Origin: SG8-32-3 sp964514055
GTDB taxonomy: Archaea > Thermoproteota > Bathyarchaeia > Bathyarchaeales > Bathycorpusculaceae
Assembly (NCBI GenBank): GCA_964514055.1
Contig: CAZEPB010000004.1
Location: forward strand, 43,688 to 107,687
Direction: 5' to 3'
Length of the DNA: 64,000 nucleotides
A program made the position numbers and the translations under genes. The notes beneath the pieces are model-generated. The model was not told where the DNA came from. It ran no database searches and worked only from the letters and a program-made list of their open reading frames with translations. This document shows, piece after piece, positions 8,607 to 17,270 of this stretch; within the stretch, counting starts at the first letter, position 1; the number at the start of each line of letters is the position of its first letter.

Positions 8607-9390
8607 ACGGAATCACCAAGGGTCCATACTCGAAAATCGGCGTGGAAAAGTAAACGTTGCAATGCCCGTTTTGGGCGGCTGACAAAGACGCCGTGCTCAG
8701 GGGGACATGAAACTCCGCGTCGCCATCGTAGGATGAGTACTGCGGGACGTTAAATGCCGTTTGGCTTTCGCCTAGAAGCGAGTTCCCGCTGTCGTATAGT
8801 TCTATTCTGATGTTGCCGACGAGGTCAAAAAAGGCGTGATTTTCAAAGCTCATCGGAACCGCTACCGCGCCGTGTGTAGAGTTAAACCTCCCGAACGTTG
8901 GCTCGCCCAGAGCGAAATTGTAGAACGGTGCGCCCCATGGAAACGTGAAGTTCGTTGAAATCTGGGCGGGAAAAATCTCCGCAAAGTTCAGTCCAGCTGT
9001 AACAGCAACCGAAAGATTGTTGTCGTTGAACAAGTACTGCTCGCCCTTTTCAAACAGGCTGTCCGCGGTTAACGTTACGTTGTGAAGAATTGTCACGTTT
9101 TCCCCGTGCGGAATGACCGGAACGAAAGTGTTTGCCCTCGAGATTTCTAAGCCTTCCGCGTCTGAGAACACCGTTGAAAGGTAGAACTCCTTGAGGCTGT
9201 AATATCCTCTGTTGTCAACGTACAAGGGTAAAGAGAACATTAGCTGACCATCCGGGGATGTTCCGAACTGGGGTTCACCCATGTCAAAGTTCAAGTCTTT
9301 AACGGAGTACGCGGCTAAAGCGATAAAGCCTATTAGGAATATCCAGAAGATGGATGTAGCTATACCTAACGCTCGAATCGGCACGTTCAT
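8599..9390 (-). CDS. Membrane-anchored extracellular protein, second gene of operon
   Basis: A 263-residue protein. One N-terminal TM segment (about 7-27, ALGIATSIFWIFLIGFIALAAYSV) is followed by a large beta-rich extracellular region with several N-glycosylation sequons (NVT, NLS, NFT, NST). The frame is open to 9495, but ATG 9390 is preferred: AAGGA lies 5-9 nt upstream and the residues before it are highly basic and overlap the upstream gene. The tandem arrangement suggests two similar beta-sandwich halves (GEPQFGTSPDGQ and GEPTFGRFNSTHG motifs). Confidence 0.7.
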   Translation of the reverse strand: MNVPIRALGIATSIFWIFLIGFIALAAYSVKDLNFDMGEPQFGTSPDGQLMFSLPLYVDNRGYYSLKEFYLSTVFSDAEGLEISRANTFVPVIPHGENVTILHNVTLTADSLFEKGEQYLFNDNNLSVAVTAGLNFAEIFPAQISTNFTFPWGAPFYNFALGEPTFGRFNSTHGAVAVPMSFENHAFFDLVGNIRIELYDSGNSLLGESQTAFNVPQYSSYDGDAEFHVPLSTASLSAAQNGHCNVYFSTPIFEYGPLVIPYG

Positions 9391-9427
9391 CGCGGTTCCT
9401 TCTTTTAGGACGATTAAAAGCTGTTTT

Positions 9428-9868
9428 TTACGCTGATGACTTAGTTTTTCGCTGCGCTTGCGGTGGTGTTTCCATTTCTTCCAGCGGAATAACAATCATT
9501 TCTGGTTCTGAGGGTGTTGCTGCTGGTTTTGCTTTCGCTTTTTGAGGCTGAGGACGCAGTTTTTGTTTAGGTGCTTGCGGAACGTCCGTTTCCGCTTTTG
9601 GTGCGTGGGTCATTATGGTTACTCCGCGGATGGTTATTAGGGAGCTGACCCAGCCCATGACGCCGAGGTACATTATGTGTATAGCCGCTGCGATTAGTGG
9701 TCCTAAGGACTCTCCGAAGGTCTGCACGAGGTCTTGGGTTGAGATGGGTGATAGGTCTGTTGTTAAGAATCCGTAGGCGCTGAAGAACGTGAATATTAGG
9801 AGGGCTACGCCTATGCATAATACTGTTATGCCTGAAAGGGCGATTTTGTCTTTGAGGTTTTTGAACAT
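9428..9868 (-). CDS. Membrane protein with Pro/Lys-rich cytoplasmic tail, first gene of operon
   Basis: A 146-residue protein. Two TM segments (about 11-34 and 55-80) are followed by a disordered tail rich in Pro, Lys, Gln and Ala (KAETDVPQAPKQKLRPQPQKAKAKPAATPSEPE). No domain was recognised. It is first in the 9868-to-8148 operon; 37 bases separate it from the next start. The three proteins probably form one envelope complex (inference from coupling only). Confidence 0.65.
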   Translation of the reverse strand: MFKNLKDKIALSGITVLCIGVALLIFTFFSAYGFLTTDLSPISTQDLVQTFGESLGPLIAAAIHIMYLGVMGWVSSLITIRGVTIMTHAPKAETDVPQAPKQKLRPQPQKAKAKPAATPSEPEMIVIPLEEMETPPQAQRKTKSSA

Positions 9869-10013
9869 TGGTCGGCTTACCCATCTTTATTGAATCTCAC
9901 GATTTGATATTAAATCTTCCGAAACACCAAACAAAATCCAAGCTAACTATCACAACTCAAAAAAATTCACTTTAACCCACCTCTCCATGTACCACGAAGT
10001 CCCCTGTTTCGCG

Positions 10014-10024
10014 TATTTTAAATA
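10014..10024 (+). promoter_or_regulatory. radA TATA-like box
   Basis: TATTTTAAATA centred about 40 nt before ATG 10059. This predicts a transcript starting near 10045 with a leader of about 14 nt, which excludes the longer in-frame start at 9987. Confidence 0.5.
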
Positions 10025-10058
10025 CAGCTTTTCGCAACTCTTTCCACAGGTTAGTTAC

Positions 10059-11093
10059 ATGTCAGAAGACGAAAACGTTGAAAGCCAAGAACAAGAATGC
10101 ACGCCGTCACCCAAAAAAAAGTACGCGTTCATAGAGGACATTCCAGGAGTCGGACCCGCCACATCCCAGAAACTACGCGACCTCGGCTATCACACCGTTG
10201 AATCGCTAGCCATGGCTACCGCCCGCGAACTGGAACCCGTCGGTGTCGGCGAAAAAAAGGCTTTCTCAATAATAGAAGCAGCTCGTTCCTCAATTGGCGT
10301 TGACTTTATTCGAGCTGATGAGCTTCTCAAGATGCGCCAAAACGTCCTGCGCTTGACCACAGGCAGCCAAGCAATGGATAAGATTGTTGACGGCGGTTTA
10401 GAAACACAGACCATAACCGAATTCTACGGTGAATATGGCAGCGGAAAGAGCCAGATGTGCCACCAGTTATGCGTGAACGTTCAGCTGCCTCCAGAACGCG
10501 GCGGTCTTAACGGCGCCGCCTTGTACGTGGACACGGAAAACACCTTTAGGCTAGAGCGAATTGTACAGATGGCTAAACATGTTGGCATCGAGCCTGAAGA
10601 AGCGGTTAAGAACATAATCTACGCCGAAGCGTACACTTCAGACCATCAGATGTTTCTCTTGGAAAACGCTGATGAAATAATCAAAGAGAATAACATCAAG
10701 TTGATAATCGTGGATTCTTTAACTTCCCATTTTAGAAGCGAATACGTTGGAAGAGAAATGTTGGCGCGCAGACAACAGAAGTTGAATAAGCATATGCACA
10801 AGCTCATCGCGTTAGCTAGAGCGTTTAACACTGTGGCTGTTGTAACTAATCAGGTTATGGCTAAGCCAGACGTGTTCTTCGGCGATGCTGTTCACCCCAT
10901 CGGCGGTCACATTGTCGGGCACACGAGTCACACGCGCATTTACCTTCGGAGAGCTTCGCGTGGTCCTGTGCGCATTGCTAGGCTGGTGTCAAGTCCGTAT
11001 CTGCCCGAAGGTGAGGAAATATTTAAAGTAACCGAGAACGGTATAGAAGATGTCTCTGAAGAGGAGAAAACAAGCAAGCGTCGCGGTCGTTAA
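10059..11093 (+). CDS. radA: DNA repair and recombination protein RadA
   Basis: The archaeal RecA/Rad51 recombinase, which forms filaments on single-stranded DNA and drives strand exchange. An acidic N-terminus precedes a helix-hairpin-helix DNA-binding domain (FIEDIPGVGPATSQKLRDLGYHTVESLA). Then come the polymerisation linker, Walker A GEYGSGKSQ and Walker B LIIVDSLTSHFRSEYVGRE, and the L2 region (TNQVMAKPDVFFGDAVHPIGGHIVGHTSHTRIYLRR). It is 344 residues from ATG 10059, normal for the family. The downstream gene starts 3 nt after the stop, so the two are co-transcribed. Confidence 0.97.
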   Translation: MSEDENVESQEQECTPSPKKKYAFIEDIPGVGPATSQKLRDLGYHTVESLAMATARELEPVGVGEKKAFSIIEAARSSIGVDFIRADELLKMRQNVLRLTTGSQAMDKIVDGGLETQTITEFYGEYGSGKSQMCHQLCVNVQLPPERGGLNGAALYVDTENTFRLERIVQMAKHVGIEPEEAVKNIIYAEAYTSDHQMFLLENADEIIKENNIKLIIVDSLTSHFRSEYVGREMLARRQQKLNKHMHKLIALARAFNTVAVVTNQVMAKPDVFFGDAVHPIGGHIVGHTSHTRIYLRRASRGPVRIARLVSSPYLPEGEEIFKVTENGIEDVSEEEKTSKRRGR

Positions 11094-11095
11094 AA

Positions 11096-11548
11096 ATGCC
11101 TATCTCCCAAGCCTTAGTCACACGGTACTTCCAGCTTATCTTTAAAAGGCAGTTCACAGAAGCGATGCGGGAGTTGGAGCGGCTTAAGCAGAAAATGCAG
11201 AAGACAGAGTGGAACAGAGGCTACTTCCGAGCCTTGTACGGCATGTACCTTTCCCGCAAAACCAACGGCGACGTGTACGCGTTCTTTTCAAAACTGGACT
11301 TCACCGATAAAGCGGCTCTCCATGGCTATAGACGAGAGTTTCTGGATCACATGCGAAACGGGCTTCACGGCGATTTCGACCGCGGATATTTCTCAGCATG
11401 GGCTGACTGCATGCGCATCTTAACCCGGATGGATATCCAGCGTCCCCAGAGACGCAATAGTACGGGCGCTGAAAAGGAAAAGGTAGAAACGCTTAAGGGC
11501 GACAAGAGCCAGGCTACAATGGCGAATTTTTTCAGAGATATAACATGA
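11096..11548 (+). CDS. RadA-linked protein with C-terminal PIP-box
   Basis: A 150-residue, mostly helical, basic protein with no named domain (YFQLIFKRQFTEAMRELERLKQKM; RGYFRALYGMYLSRKTNGDVYAF; GDFDRGYFSAWADCMRIL). Its last residues, after a low-complexity linker, read SQATMANFFRDIT: Q139, M142, F145 and F146 match the PCNA-interacting consensus Qxxhxxaa exactly. It starts 2 nt after the radA stop codon. Together this suggests a repair factor recruited to the sliding clamp and working with RadA. The motif is seen; the role is inferred. Confidence 0.75.
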   Translation: MPISQALVTRYFQLIFKRQFTEAMRELERLKQKMQKTEWNRGYFRALYGMYLSRKTNGDVYAFFSKLDFTDKAALHGYRREFLDHMRNGLHGDFDRGYFSAWADCMRILTRMDIQRPQRRNSTGAEKEKVETLKGDKSQATMANFFRDIT

Positions 11549-11565
11549 AATAGCGTGTCAAGCGA

Positions 11566-11856
11566 CTAGACTGGCCCTTTAAGAAGAGAGTAGAATAATA
11601 TGAAAAAGACCGCCCATCCGATGAAGTACATGAATACGCCCTGAGTCATGATTTTTGATTGTTTCTCCACTTTATTATAGAATTTGGCTTTAATCGCATA
11701 ATAGGATAATAAGTATATTAGTAAGGCTATCGTTATTCCATTCACGAAAGTGTAAAGGTCAGCTGGGTTTTGCAGCGTAGCAATGATAGCGCTTATTGTG
11801 GCTGCAAGTAGGCTCAACGCCAGCCTCGTCCAGTATATCACTACTAGTGGTTTCAC
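11566..11856 (-). CDS. Small membrane protein, three TM segments
   Basis: A 96-residue protein with hydrophobic segments at about 5-24, 34-54 and 73-92 and a short basic loop (KAKFYNKVEKQSK) after the second. The function is not recognised. It converges with the radA operon, 18 bases from its end. Confidence 0.6.
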   Translation of the reverse strand: MKPLVVIYWTRLALSLLAATISAIIATLQNPADLYTFVNGITIALLIYLLSYYAIKAKFYNKVEKQSKIMTQGVFMYFIGWAVFFILFYSLLKGPV

Positions 11857-12008
11857 AGGGCTTCAAACCTCGCACACTATATTTTGAACCTACATTAAAA
11901 AGTTGCTTATTAATAAACTGTTTCTGCTTTTTAATCAAAGCTTAAGCAACTTATGAAACTTTATCTCTTGGTTTCGAATACTTAAGTGCTTCAATCCTTG
12001 TATTTTTG

Positions 12009-12581
12009 CTATATTACGATTTTTTCTTTGGTTTTGCTCCGCAGTTGCCAAGATGCAAAAACGGTCATTGTCATCACAAAAAGTGCAAGTGGAAAGCCGA
12101 AAGACGGGTTTGTCAACACAAGGAAGTTGTAGGAAAAGTGAAGGAAAACGGCAGCCGTGTAATACGGCAGAGGTCGTTTTGTGGCGATGCCATATGCTGT
12201 TATGGATGTGCTTGCGGGATGGAAGAAAAGGCCGGGCAACCTGATAGTTACGGGTACCCCCAGCGCAGAAACGTATGTTGCTAGTTCGACTATGGCAAAG
12301 CCCATGCCCACTGCCAGTCCTATGTTGAAAATGGACCGTTCGGTTTCGCCGTGGCGATAGAAAAGAGGGTATGCCTTGGCGAATTCTTCTATGAAGGGCG
12401 CAAAAACTGTGCGTGCGATCAAGGTGGCGGTGAACGGGGCGAGACCAACCAGTAAGGTATCAGAGTATTGGTAGACGAAGAGTGTGAGGGGAACGCTGAT
12501 TACTACGCCGCAGAGGAAAAAGAAAATCATTTCGCTTGCGTCTGGTTTATGAAGATGAATTACAACTTTGCCTTTTTGCAT
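12009..12581 (-). CDS. PrsW-family intramembrane metalloprotease
   Basis: A 190-residue polytopic protein. It carries the PrsW/CPBP-like signature: FIEEFAKAYPLF (the EExxK motif, about 63-74), GFAIVELATY with a second Glu, FFHPASTSITAYG with His, and HFSYNFL with His-x-x-x-Asn. These residues would form the metal site inside the membrane. In bacteria the family cleaves anti-sigma factors or processes proteins in the membrane; the substrate here is unknown. The pilin gene lies divergently next to it (265 bp gap). Confidence 0.8.
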   Translation of the reverse strand: MQKGKVVIHLHKPDASEMIFFFLCGVVISVPLTLFVYQYSDTLLVGLAPFTATLIARTVFAPFIEEFAKAYPLFYRHGETERSIFNIGLAVGMGFAIVELATYVSALGVPVTIRLPGLFFHPASTSITAYGIATKRPLPYYTAAVFLHFSYNFLVLTNPSFGFPLALFVMTMTVFASWQLRSKTKEKIVI

Positions 12582-12670
12582 TGTTTGTGCCTCAGTTTTC
12601 TGTTGTTGGCGGTTTGGGCAGAAATTGGTCGCTAGTAGCTGTGTGGATTCAGGGTTAAAAGTCTTCGTTT

Positions 12671-12685
12671 GGAACAGTTTGTTCC
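12671..12685. promoter_or_regulatory. GGAAC-N5-GTTCC inverted repeat
   Basis: GGAACagtttGTTCC lies in the gap between the divergent PrsW and pilin genes, about 75 bases upstream of the pilin TATA box. The same 5-bp arms and spacer length occur at 4254-4268. It may be an operator for either gene. Confidence 0.35.
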
Positions 12686-12748
12686 CTCAATAATACATGC
12701 ATATTTGATATGTTTTAGTATGTTCACTATTCGGATTTAAACATAATG

Positions 12749-12808
12749 CTTATATCTGTAATGTGAAAAAGCCATAGTTGTGGTAATAGGTCTGAAAACA
12801 AACCTATT
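12749..12808 (+). promoter_or_regulatory. Pilin promoter and 5'-leader hairpin
   Basis: A TATA-like TTATATC at about 12749-12756 predicts a start near 12778, giving a leader of roughly 68 nt. The leader contains a hairpin: AATAGGT (12785-12791) pairs with ACCTATT (12802-12808) around a 10-nt loop. AGGAG precedes the ATG. Confidence 0.45.
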
Positions 12809-12845
12809 GTAGTTAAGTACAACACGTAAACAGGAGAACAAAAAC

Positions 12846-13256
12846 ATGTCCCACCACCCCAAAAAATCCCGCAGAGGATCAACAGCCGTATTCGGAGTGC
12901 TACTCCTAGTACTTGTCACCTTCGTCTCCGGAATCCTATTCTACACTTTCGTAATGGACAACGTTAACTTCGCAACCGAAACATTCAACACCCAAATGGT
13001 CGGATTACTCGTGGAATCATTCACCATGAACTCCACGCACATAGTCGCGTTCCTGCAAAACACCGGTGCAGCCCTCATTGAAATCACAACCGCCTACGTG
13101 AACGGCTTGGTCACCGCAATTGTCAACCTAGTGAAAATAGCCCCAGACGCCATCGGTTCCGTAATCCTAACTGGAAGCTTCATGGCTGGAAACACGTACG
13201 ACGTAAAACTTGGGAACATCTTCAACAATGAAGTAACCTTCCAAGCCTCTTACTAA
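12846..13256 (+). CDS. Archaeal type IV pilin
   Basis: A 136-residue protein. A short basic N-terminus ending KKSRRG is followed by STAVFGVLLLVLVTFVSGILFYTFV, the layout of a class III (prepilin) signal; cleavage after Gly11 by the archaeal prepilin peptidase is expected. The mature protein would keep the hydrophobic helix as the filament core, with a small beta-rich head (residues about 40-136). No pilus ATPase or platform gene is nearby, so the assembly system is elsewhere. The start is ATG 12846, with AGGAG upstream. Confidence 0.8.
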   Translation: MSHHPKKSRRGSTAVFGVLLLVLVTFVSGILFYTFVMDNVNFATETFNTQMVGLLVESFTMNSTHIVAFLQNTGAALIEITTAYVNGLVTAIVNLVKIAPDAIGSVILTGSFMAGNTYDVKLGNIFNNEVTFQASY

Positions 13257-13363
13257 TTCCTCTGCGCGATGTTCGTCTCGAAGACTCGGTTATTCTCAAC
13301 TATGAAAGGGTTAATTTTATAGTTCAAGCACTATTAGATTCCATATAATGGTGCTGAACCCCT

Positions 13364-15400
13364 TTGTATAAGAAGGATTTCTCAAGCTTCGACGTTGCTT
13401 TCGTAGTTCACGAACTGAAAGAGGCGATAACGAATTCGCGAGTTAACAACATCTACCAACTTGACGCCAAAACGCTGCTTCTGAAGCTGCACAAGACCGA
13501 TAAGCCCCCGCTGCGGCTTGTCATGGAAGCAGGCAGCCGACTTCACTTAACCGCTTACGCCTTAAAACCTCCTAAAGCTCCGCCTGCGTTTTGCATGGCG
13601 CTTAGGAAACACCTGCGTGGCGCTTGGATAGCTAGCGTGGAGCAGTACGAGTTTGAAAGAATAGTCATCGTCCATTTTAAAACCAAAACAGGTGTGCTGC
13701 GTCTTATTCTGGAGCTTTTCGGCGAAGGCAACATAATCCTAACAGGCGAAAAAGGCACCATTCTGCAAGCTTTGATTTTCAAACGAATGCGCGACCGCAA
13801 CATCATACGCAACGAGCCTTTCCAGTTTCCGCCTTCAAGCGGGAAAAACCCCTTTGAAGTGGCAAAGGAAGAGCTGAAAGAGGCTTTGAAAGCCTTAGGC
13901 GACGTCGAAGTTGTCAGGGCAATAGCGCGTTTCCTAGGAGTTGGCGGCTTTTACGCTGAGGAAATCCTGTTAAGGGCTAACGTTGAAAAAACCAAGAGTT
14001 GCAGTGCCCTAGGCACCTCGGAAGTTGACGCCATATTTGCCAGTCTTCAAAGCTTACTCTCAACCGTTTCAAGCTTCAAAACGGAGCCCCACATAGTTTT
14101 GGCTGAGGATGGCAGTTTTCTGGATGCCGCGCCGTTCAAGCTTAAACGTTACGAAACCTACACCTCTAAGCCTTACAGCAGTTTTAACGAAGCACTGGAC
14201 GAGTTTTACTTGAGAGCCACCGCAGCCAAGAAGGCGGTTGCCAGCGTCGAAGTTGACAAAATACAGCAGGAAGCCGAAAGGCTCAAGCGCATAATTGCCA
14301 AGCAGGAAAAAGCCTTACGTGAAGATGAAGCTAAAGCGGAACGCGACAAGTGCATAGGCGACGTTATCTACGCGCACTCCAGCGAGTTCCAAACACTTCT
14401 CGAAAGGTTCACTGCGGCAAAGAGGGAAGGAAAAGATTGGAAAGCTCTTATGTCGGAAGTCTTAGCTGCTAAAGAGGAATCATTTGTGGAATCTTTTGAC
14501 GCTCGGAACCTTTTGGTTAACGTTTGCGTGGATAAATTGTGTTTCAGCTTGAACTTGCGTAGAACGCTGTTTGAAAACGCTGCTGAATATTACGAGCGTG
14601 GCAAAAAGGCTAAGCAGAAATCAGCTGGTGCGTTAGCAGCCTTGGAAAAGTCTCGCAAAAAGCTGAGCGAAGTTGAGCAGAGAATACGCGAGGCTGAAGC
14701 TCTGAAAACCGTTAAGCCCGTGGAAGTCATGAAAGAGCTTGTTAAGCGCAAAGTGAAACGCAAAGAATGGTATGAGAAGTTCCGTTGGTTTACATCTTCC
14801 GACGGCTTCTTGGTGGTCGCGGGTAAAGACGCTGTCAGCAATGAAGTGCTCGTCAAGAAATACACGGCGCCTGACAACCCAGTTTTCCACGCCGACATCA
14901 CAGGTGCCCCCTTCGTAGTCGTCAAAACAAAAGGCAAAGCCCCAAACGAGCAGGGGTTGCGTGAGGCTGGCGAGTACGCAGCCGCCTTTTCCAGAGCTTG
15001 GCGCGAAGGCATCGCTTCAGCGGACGTTTACTGGGTCAAACCTGACCAGTTGAGCAAGAGTGGCCCCTCAGGCGAGTACGTGCCTCACGGAGCTTTTGCG
15101 GTGATGGGAAAACGAAACTGGATGCGAGGTGTGCCGCTTCGACTAGCAGTTGGCGTGGTTGAAGATGAGACGCTGAGGTTCGTGGGTGGACCAGTAGAAG
15201 CCGTGAAGGCAAAAACTAAAACTTACGTCACTTTAGTGCCTGGAGACGTGGTGGGCAAAAAATTCCTGAACCAGATTCTGCAGACTTTGACGTTGAAGCT
15301 GCCTAAGGAACAGCGTGAAAAAGTTGGAAAGGCGTCGATTGAGCAAATCAGGGAGTTCGTGCCCTTCACCAAAGGCAGAATTGTTAAGCATAGTTCGTAA
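13364..15400 (+). CDS. NFACT-family protein, Rqc2/NEMF homologue
   Basis: A 678-residue archaeal homologue of Rqc2/NEMF, which binds split 60S/50S-peptidyl-tRNA complexes in ribosome quality control. An NFACT-N domain (about 1-180, SSFDVAFVVHELKEAI...VNNIYQLD) is followed by HhH and a long coiled-coil (about 300-470, interrupted), then the NFACT-R domain (about 480-600), whose signature DVYWVKPDQLSKSGPSGEYVPHGAFAVMGKRNW is clear. TTG 13364 is the only usable start after the in-frame TGA at 13355; GGTG lies 10 nt upstream. An out-of-frame ATG at 13349 stops after 7 codons. Confidence 0.9.
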   Translation: MYKKDFSSFDVAFVVHELKEAITNSRVNNIYQLDAKTLLLKLHKTDKPPLRLVMEAGSRLHLTAYALKPPKAPPAFCMALRKHLRGAWIASVEQYEFERIVIVHFKTKTGVLRLILELFGEGNIILTGEKGTILQALIFKRMRDRNIIRNEPFQFPPSSGKNPFEVAKEELKEALKALGDVEVVRAIARFLGVGGFYAEEILLRANVEKTKSCSALGTSEVDAIFASLQSLLSTVSSFKTEPHIVLAEDGSFLDAAPFKLKRYETYTSKPYSSFNEALDEFYLRATAAKKAVASVEVDKIQQEAERLKRIIAKQEKALREDEAKAERDKCIGDVIYAHSSEFQTLLERFTAAKREGKDWKALMSEVLAAKEESFVESFDARNLLVNVCVDKLCFSLNLRRTLFENAAEYYERGKKAKQKSAGALAALEKSRKKLSEVEQRIREAEALKTVKPVEVMKELVKRKVKRKEWYEKFRWFTSSDGFLVVAGKDAVSNEVLVKKYTAPDNPVFHADITGAPFVVVKTKGKAPNEQGLREAGEYAAAFSRAWREGIASADVYWVKPDQLSKSGPSGEYVPHGAFAVMGKRNWMRGVPLRLAVGVVEDETLRFVGGPVEAVKAKTKTYVTLVPGDVVGKKFLNQILQTLTLKLPKEQREKVGKASIEQIREFVPFTKGRIVKHSS

Positions 15401-15456
15401 CGTTTACTTTGCGATGACACCAGGAAATGTTGAGGAAACACGGCTGATTTGAGTTT

Positions 15457-15999
15457 TCACGTTTCTCTTATCACTATTGTTTCTGAGATGTAGTTGAAAA
15501 TTCTCTGGCGCCTTTTCGGGTACAGAATCCATCCTAATATGCAGTCCAGCGGGAGCAAGAAAGCCTTTCCGATGCTCTCTACAGCTGCATTTCCCATTCC
15601 AATCTGGCTACCGTTCAAGCGAGTGACTTTTATTCGCATAACCATTTTCCCAAACGATTGCCCGTAAGAACCGTCCATGAACAGCCAGTACAGAAAAAGA
15701 AAGACACCGTTGAAGTTGAAGAATGGAATCCAGCTAGGCCAAACAGCCCACCAGCTAAGGGACACAAATAAACCCAGTATACCTGCAACGACTCCTATGA
15801 TGACTGCATCTATTAGCCATGCAACGAAACGTTCCCCCCAAGACGCCAACCTGAGCCCAGACATTTCAGCCGCAACTGGCGCGGTTGGCGCGGCGGATGC
15901 AGCAGGCGCCTCTCCCGTTGTCACGGCGGTTCCGCAAACAGGACAGAATTTTGCTCCTTCGGGAAGCTCGTTTCCACATTTCGGGCAGTAAGGCATCAC
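15457..15999 (-). CDS. Zinc-ribbon RDD-family membrane protein
   Basis: A 180-residue protein. The N-terminal zinc ribbon (YCPKCGNELPEGAKFCPVCG) is joined by an Ala/Pro linker to an RDD domain with three hydrophobic segments (GERFVAWLIDAVIIGVVAGILGLFV; FFNFNGVFLFLYWLFMDGSYGQSFGKMVMRIKV). The substrate is unknown. The neighbouring gene at 16123 is transcribed divergently and begins with a very similar zinc ribbon, so the two may act together. Confidence 0.8.
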   Translation of the reverse strand: MMPYCPKCGNELPEGAKFCPVCGTAVTTGEAPAASAAPTAPVAAEMSGLRLASWGERFVAWLIDAVIIGVVAGILGLFVSLSWWAVWPSWIPFFNFNGVFLFLYWLFMDGSYGQSFGKMVMRIKVTRLNGSQIGMGNAAVESIGKAFLLPLDCILGWILYPKRRQRIFNYISETIVIRET

Positions 16000-16122
16000 A
16001 AGTCCTCCATGTACTGTTCAATAAACGGTCTAGAGGTATATTTCCTTTTTTGCTCTTTCAACACATCTTGGCAATCTTTAAATTCAGAAATCGCGTAACC
16101 GTGAAGTGAGGTTCTGTGAGGT

Positions 16123-17187
16123 ATGGCTTACTGCCGTAAATGCGGAGCCAAACTCGAGGAGGGTGCAAGGTTCTGCCATGTCTGCGGAGCACCAGTGGTC
16201 ACCGTGACAGCTGCAACCAGACCAACAGCGTCTAAAAGAAGAAGACCCTTCTACACGTTACCCGTGATTATTCTTATAGCAGTTCTCTTAACGGCGATAG
16301 TTATCAGCGCCCTAATCTTTTTGCCTCTTTCCCCTGTGCATTTCAACCAGACAAACCAAGTCCCCAAAACTAATGTGAATAATTTACTTGTGGACTTGCA
16401 GGCCGATGTTGCCCACGTGAACGTCATTTTCCAGAATCTGCCCAGCAGCATGGTCGTGTTGAATGTAACCGCAGACGGCGGTGTAGGCATCCTCGAAAAC
16501 CCAGACAGCGCGGTAAACGTGACTTTTAACCACCAAACGACAAACAATTCCGAAGCAGTTATTGCCAGCGTCTCCCGCGCCATTAGATGGCCACTATTCT
16601 ACACCGTGAATGTAACCTGCGACGTTTACATTGACCCTTCAGCAAACTTGAGCTTGACTGTTCGCTCGGGCGTCGGCGATATCATGATGAACGCTGACAA
16701 CAACGTGATTTTTCAGGATCTAAATCTGGTAACTACTACAGGCAACATAGATGCCCGCTTATCGAGAGAAGTGACCGTAGATGGGTCCGTCAATGTTAAG
16801 ACAACAACTGGAAACGTGTATTTCCAAATGGGTGAAGCGGCTGACGTTTCCCGCAATGTTTCGGTCAATCTGCGGTCAACAACAGGCTCAGTAAACATGG
16901 TTTTGGCAGAGGCTCAGAAGATGTCAGGAAATGTTACCGTGCACGCTCGAACCACAACTGGAAGTGTCAATCTGTCCATGGCAATTTACGATAATGTAGG
17001 CGCCACTATCGAGTCTGAAACGGCTATCGGAGGCATAAACGTGGATGCTGAGAAGTTTTCTGGAAACGAGACGTCCCTGCAGTCTGATAACTTTCCAGCG
17101 GGAAGCAACTTTCTTGTGTACCTGAGAACCAGCACGGGCGGAATCAACATAAACGCCATTTATGAAACGTCAGCAATTCTCAGTTAA
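16123..17187 (+). CDS. Zinc-ribbon, membrane-anchored DUF4097-like beta protein
   Basis: A 354-residue protein. The N-terminal zinc ribbon (YCRKCGAKLEEGARFCHVCG) and basic stretch are followed by one TM segment (about 44-68). Then comes an extracellular beta-helix with recurring TTTGN/TTTGS repeats (VTTTGNIDARL, KTTTGNVYFQM, RSTTGSVNMVL, RTTTGSVNLSM, RTSTGGININ), characteristic of the DUF4097 adhesin-like fold. Many NVT/NVS sequons suggest glycosylation. Divergent from the RDD protein, 123 bases apart. Confidence 0.75.
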   Translation: MAYCRKCGAKLEEGARFCHVCGAPVVTVTAATRPTASKRRRPFYTLPVIILIAVLLTAIVISALIFLPLSPVHFNQTNQVPKTNVNNLLVDLQADVAHVNVIFQNLPSSMVVLNVTADGGVGILENPDSAVNVTFNHQTTNNSEAVIASVSRAIRWPLFYTVNVTCDVYIDPSANLSLTVRSGVGDIMMNADNNVIFQDLNLVTTTGNIDARLSREVTVDGSVNVKTTTGNVYFQMGEAADVSRNVSVNLRSTTGSVNMVLAEAQKMSGNVTVHARTTTGSVNLSMAIYDNVGATIESETAIGGINVDAEKFSGNETSLQSDNFPAGSNFLVYLRTSTGGININAIYETSAILS

Positions 17188-17270
17188 GCCACTCCATGAA
17201 AAGCAATAGCAGTTTTCCTAAATGTTTAAAACCTCCATTTGCCTTCGTACAGAACGTAAAGGTGACGTTT

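Noticed and set aside
12006..12284. Cys-rich plus-strand frame
   Set aside because: Antisense of the PrsW-family gene; cysteines come from its codon pattern.
13349..13369. ATG 13349 as start of the NFACT-family gene
   Set aside because: Out of frame and stops after seven codons; TTG 13364 is in frame and usable, so no frameshift is needed.
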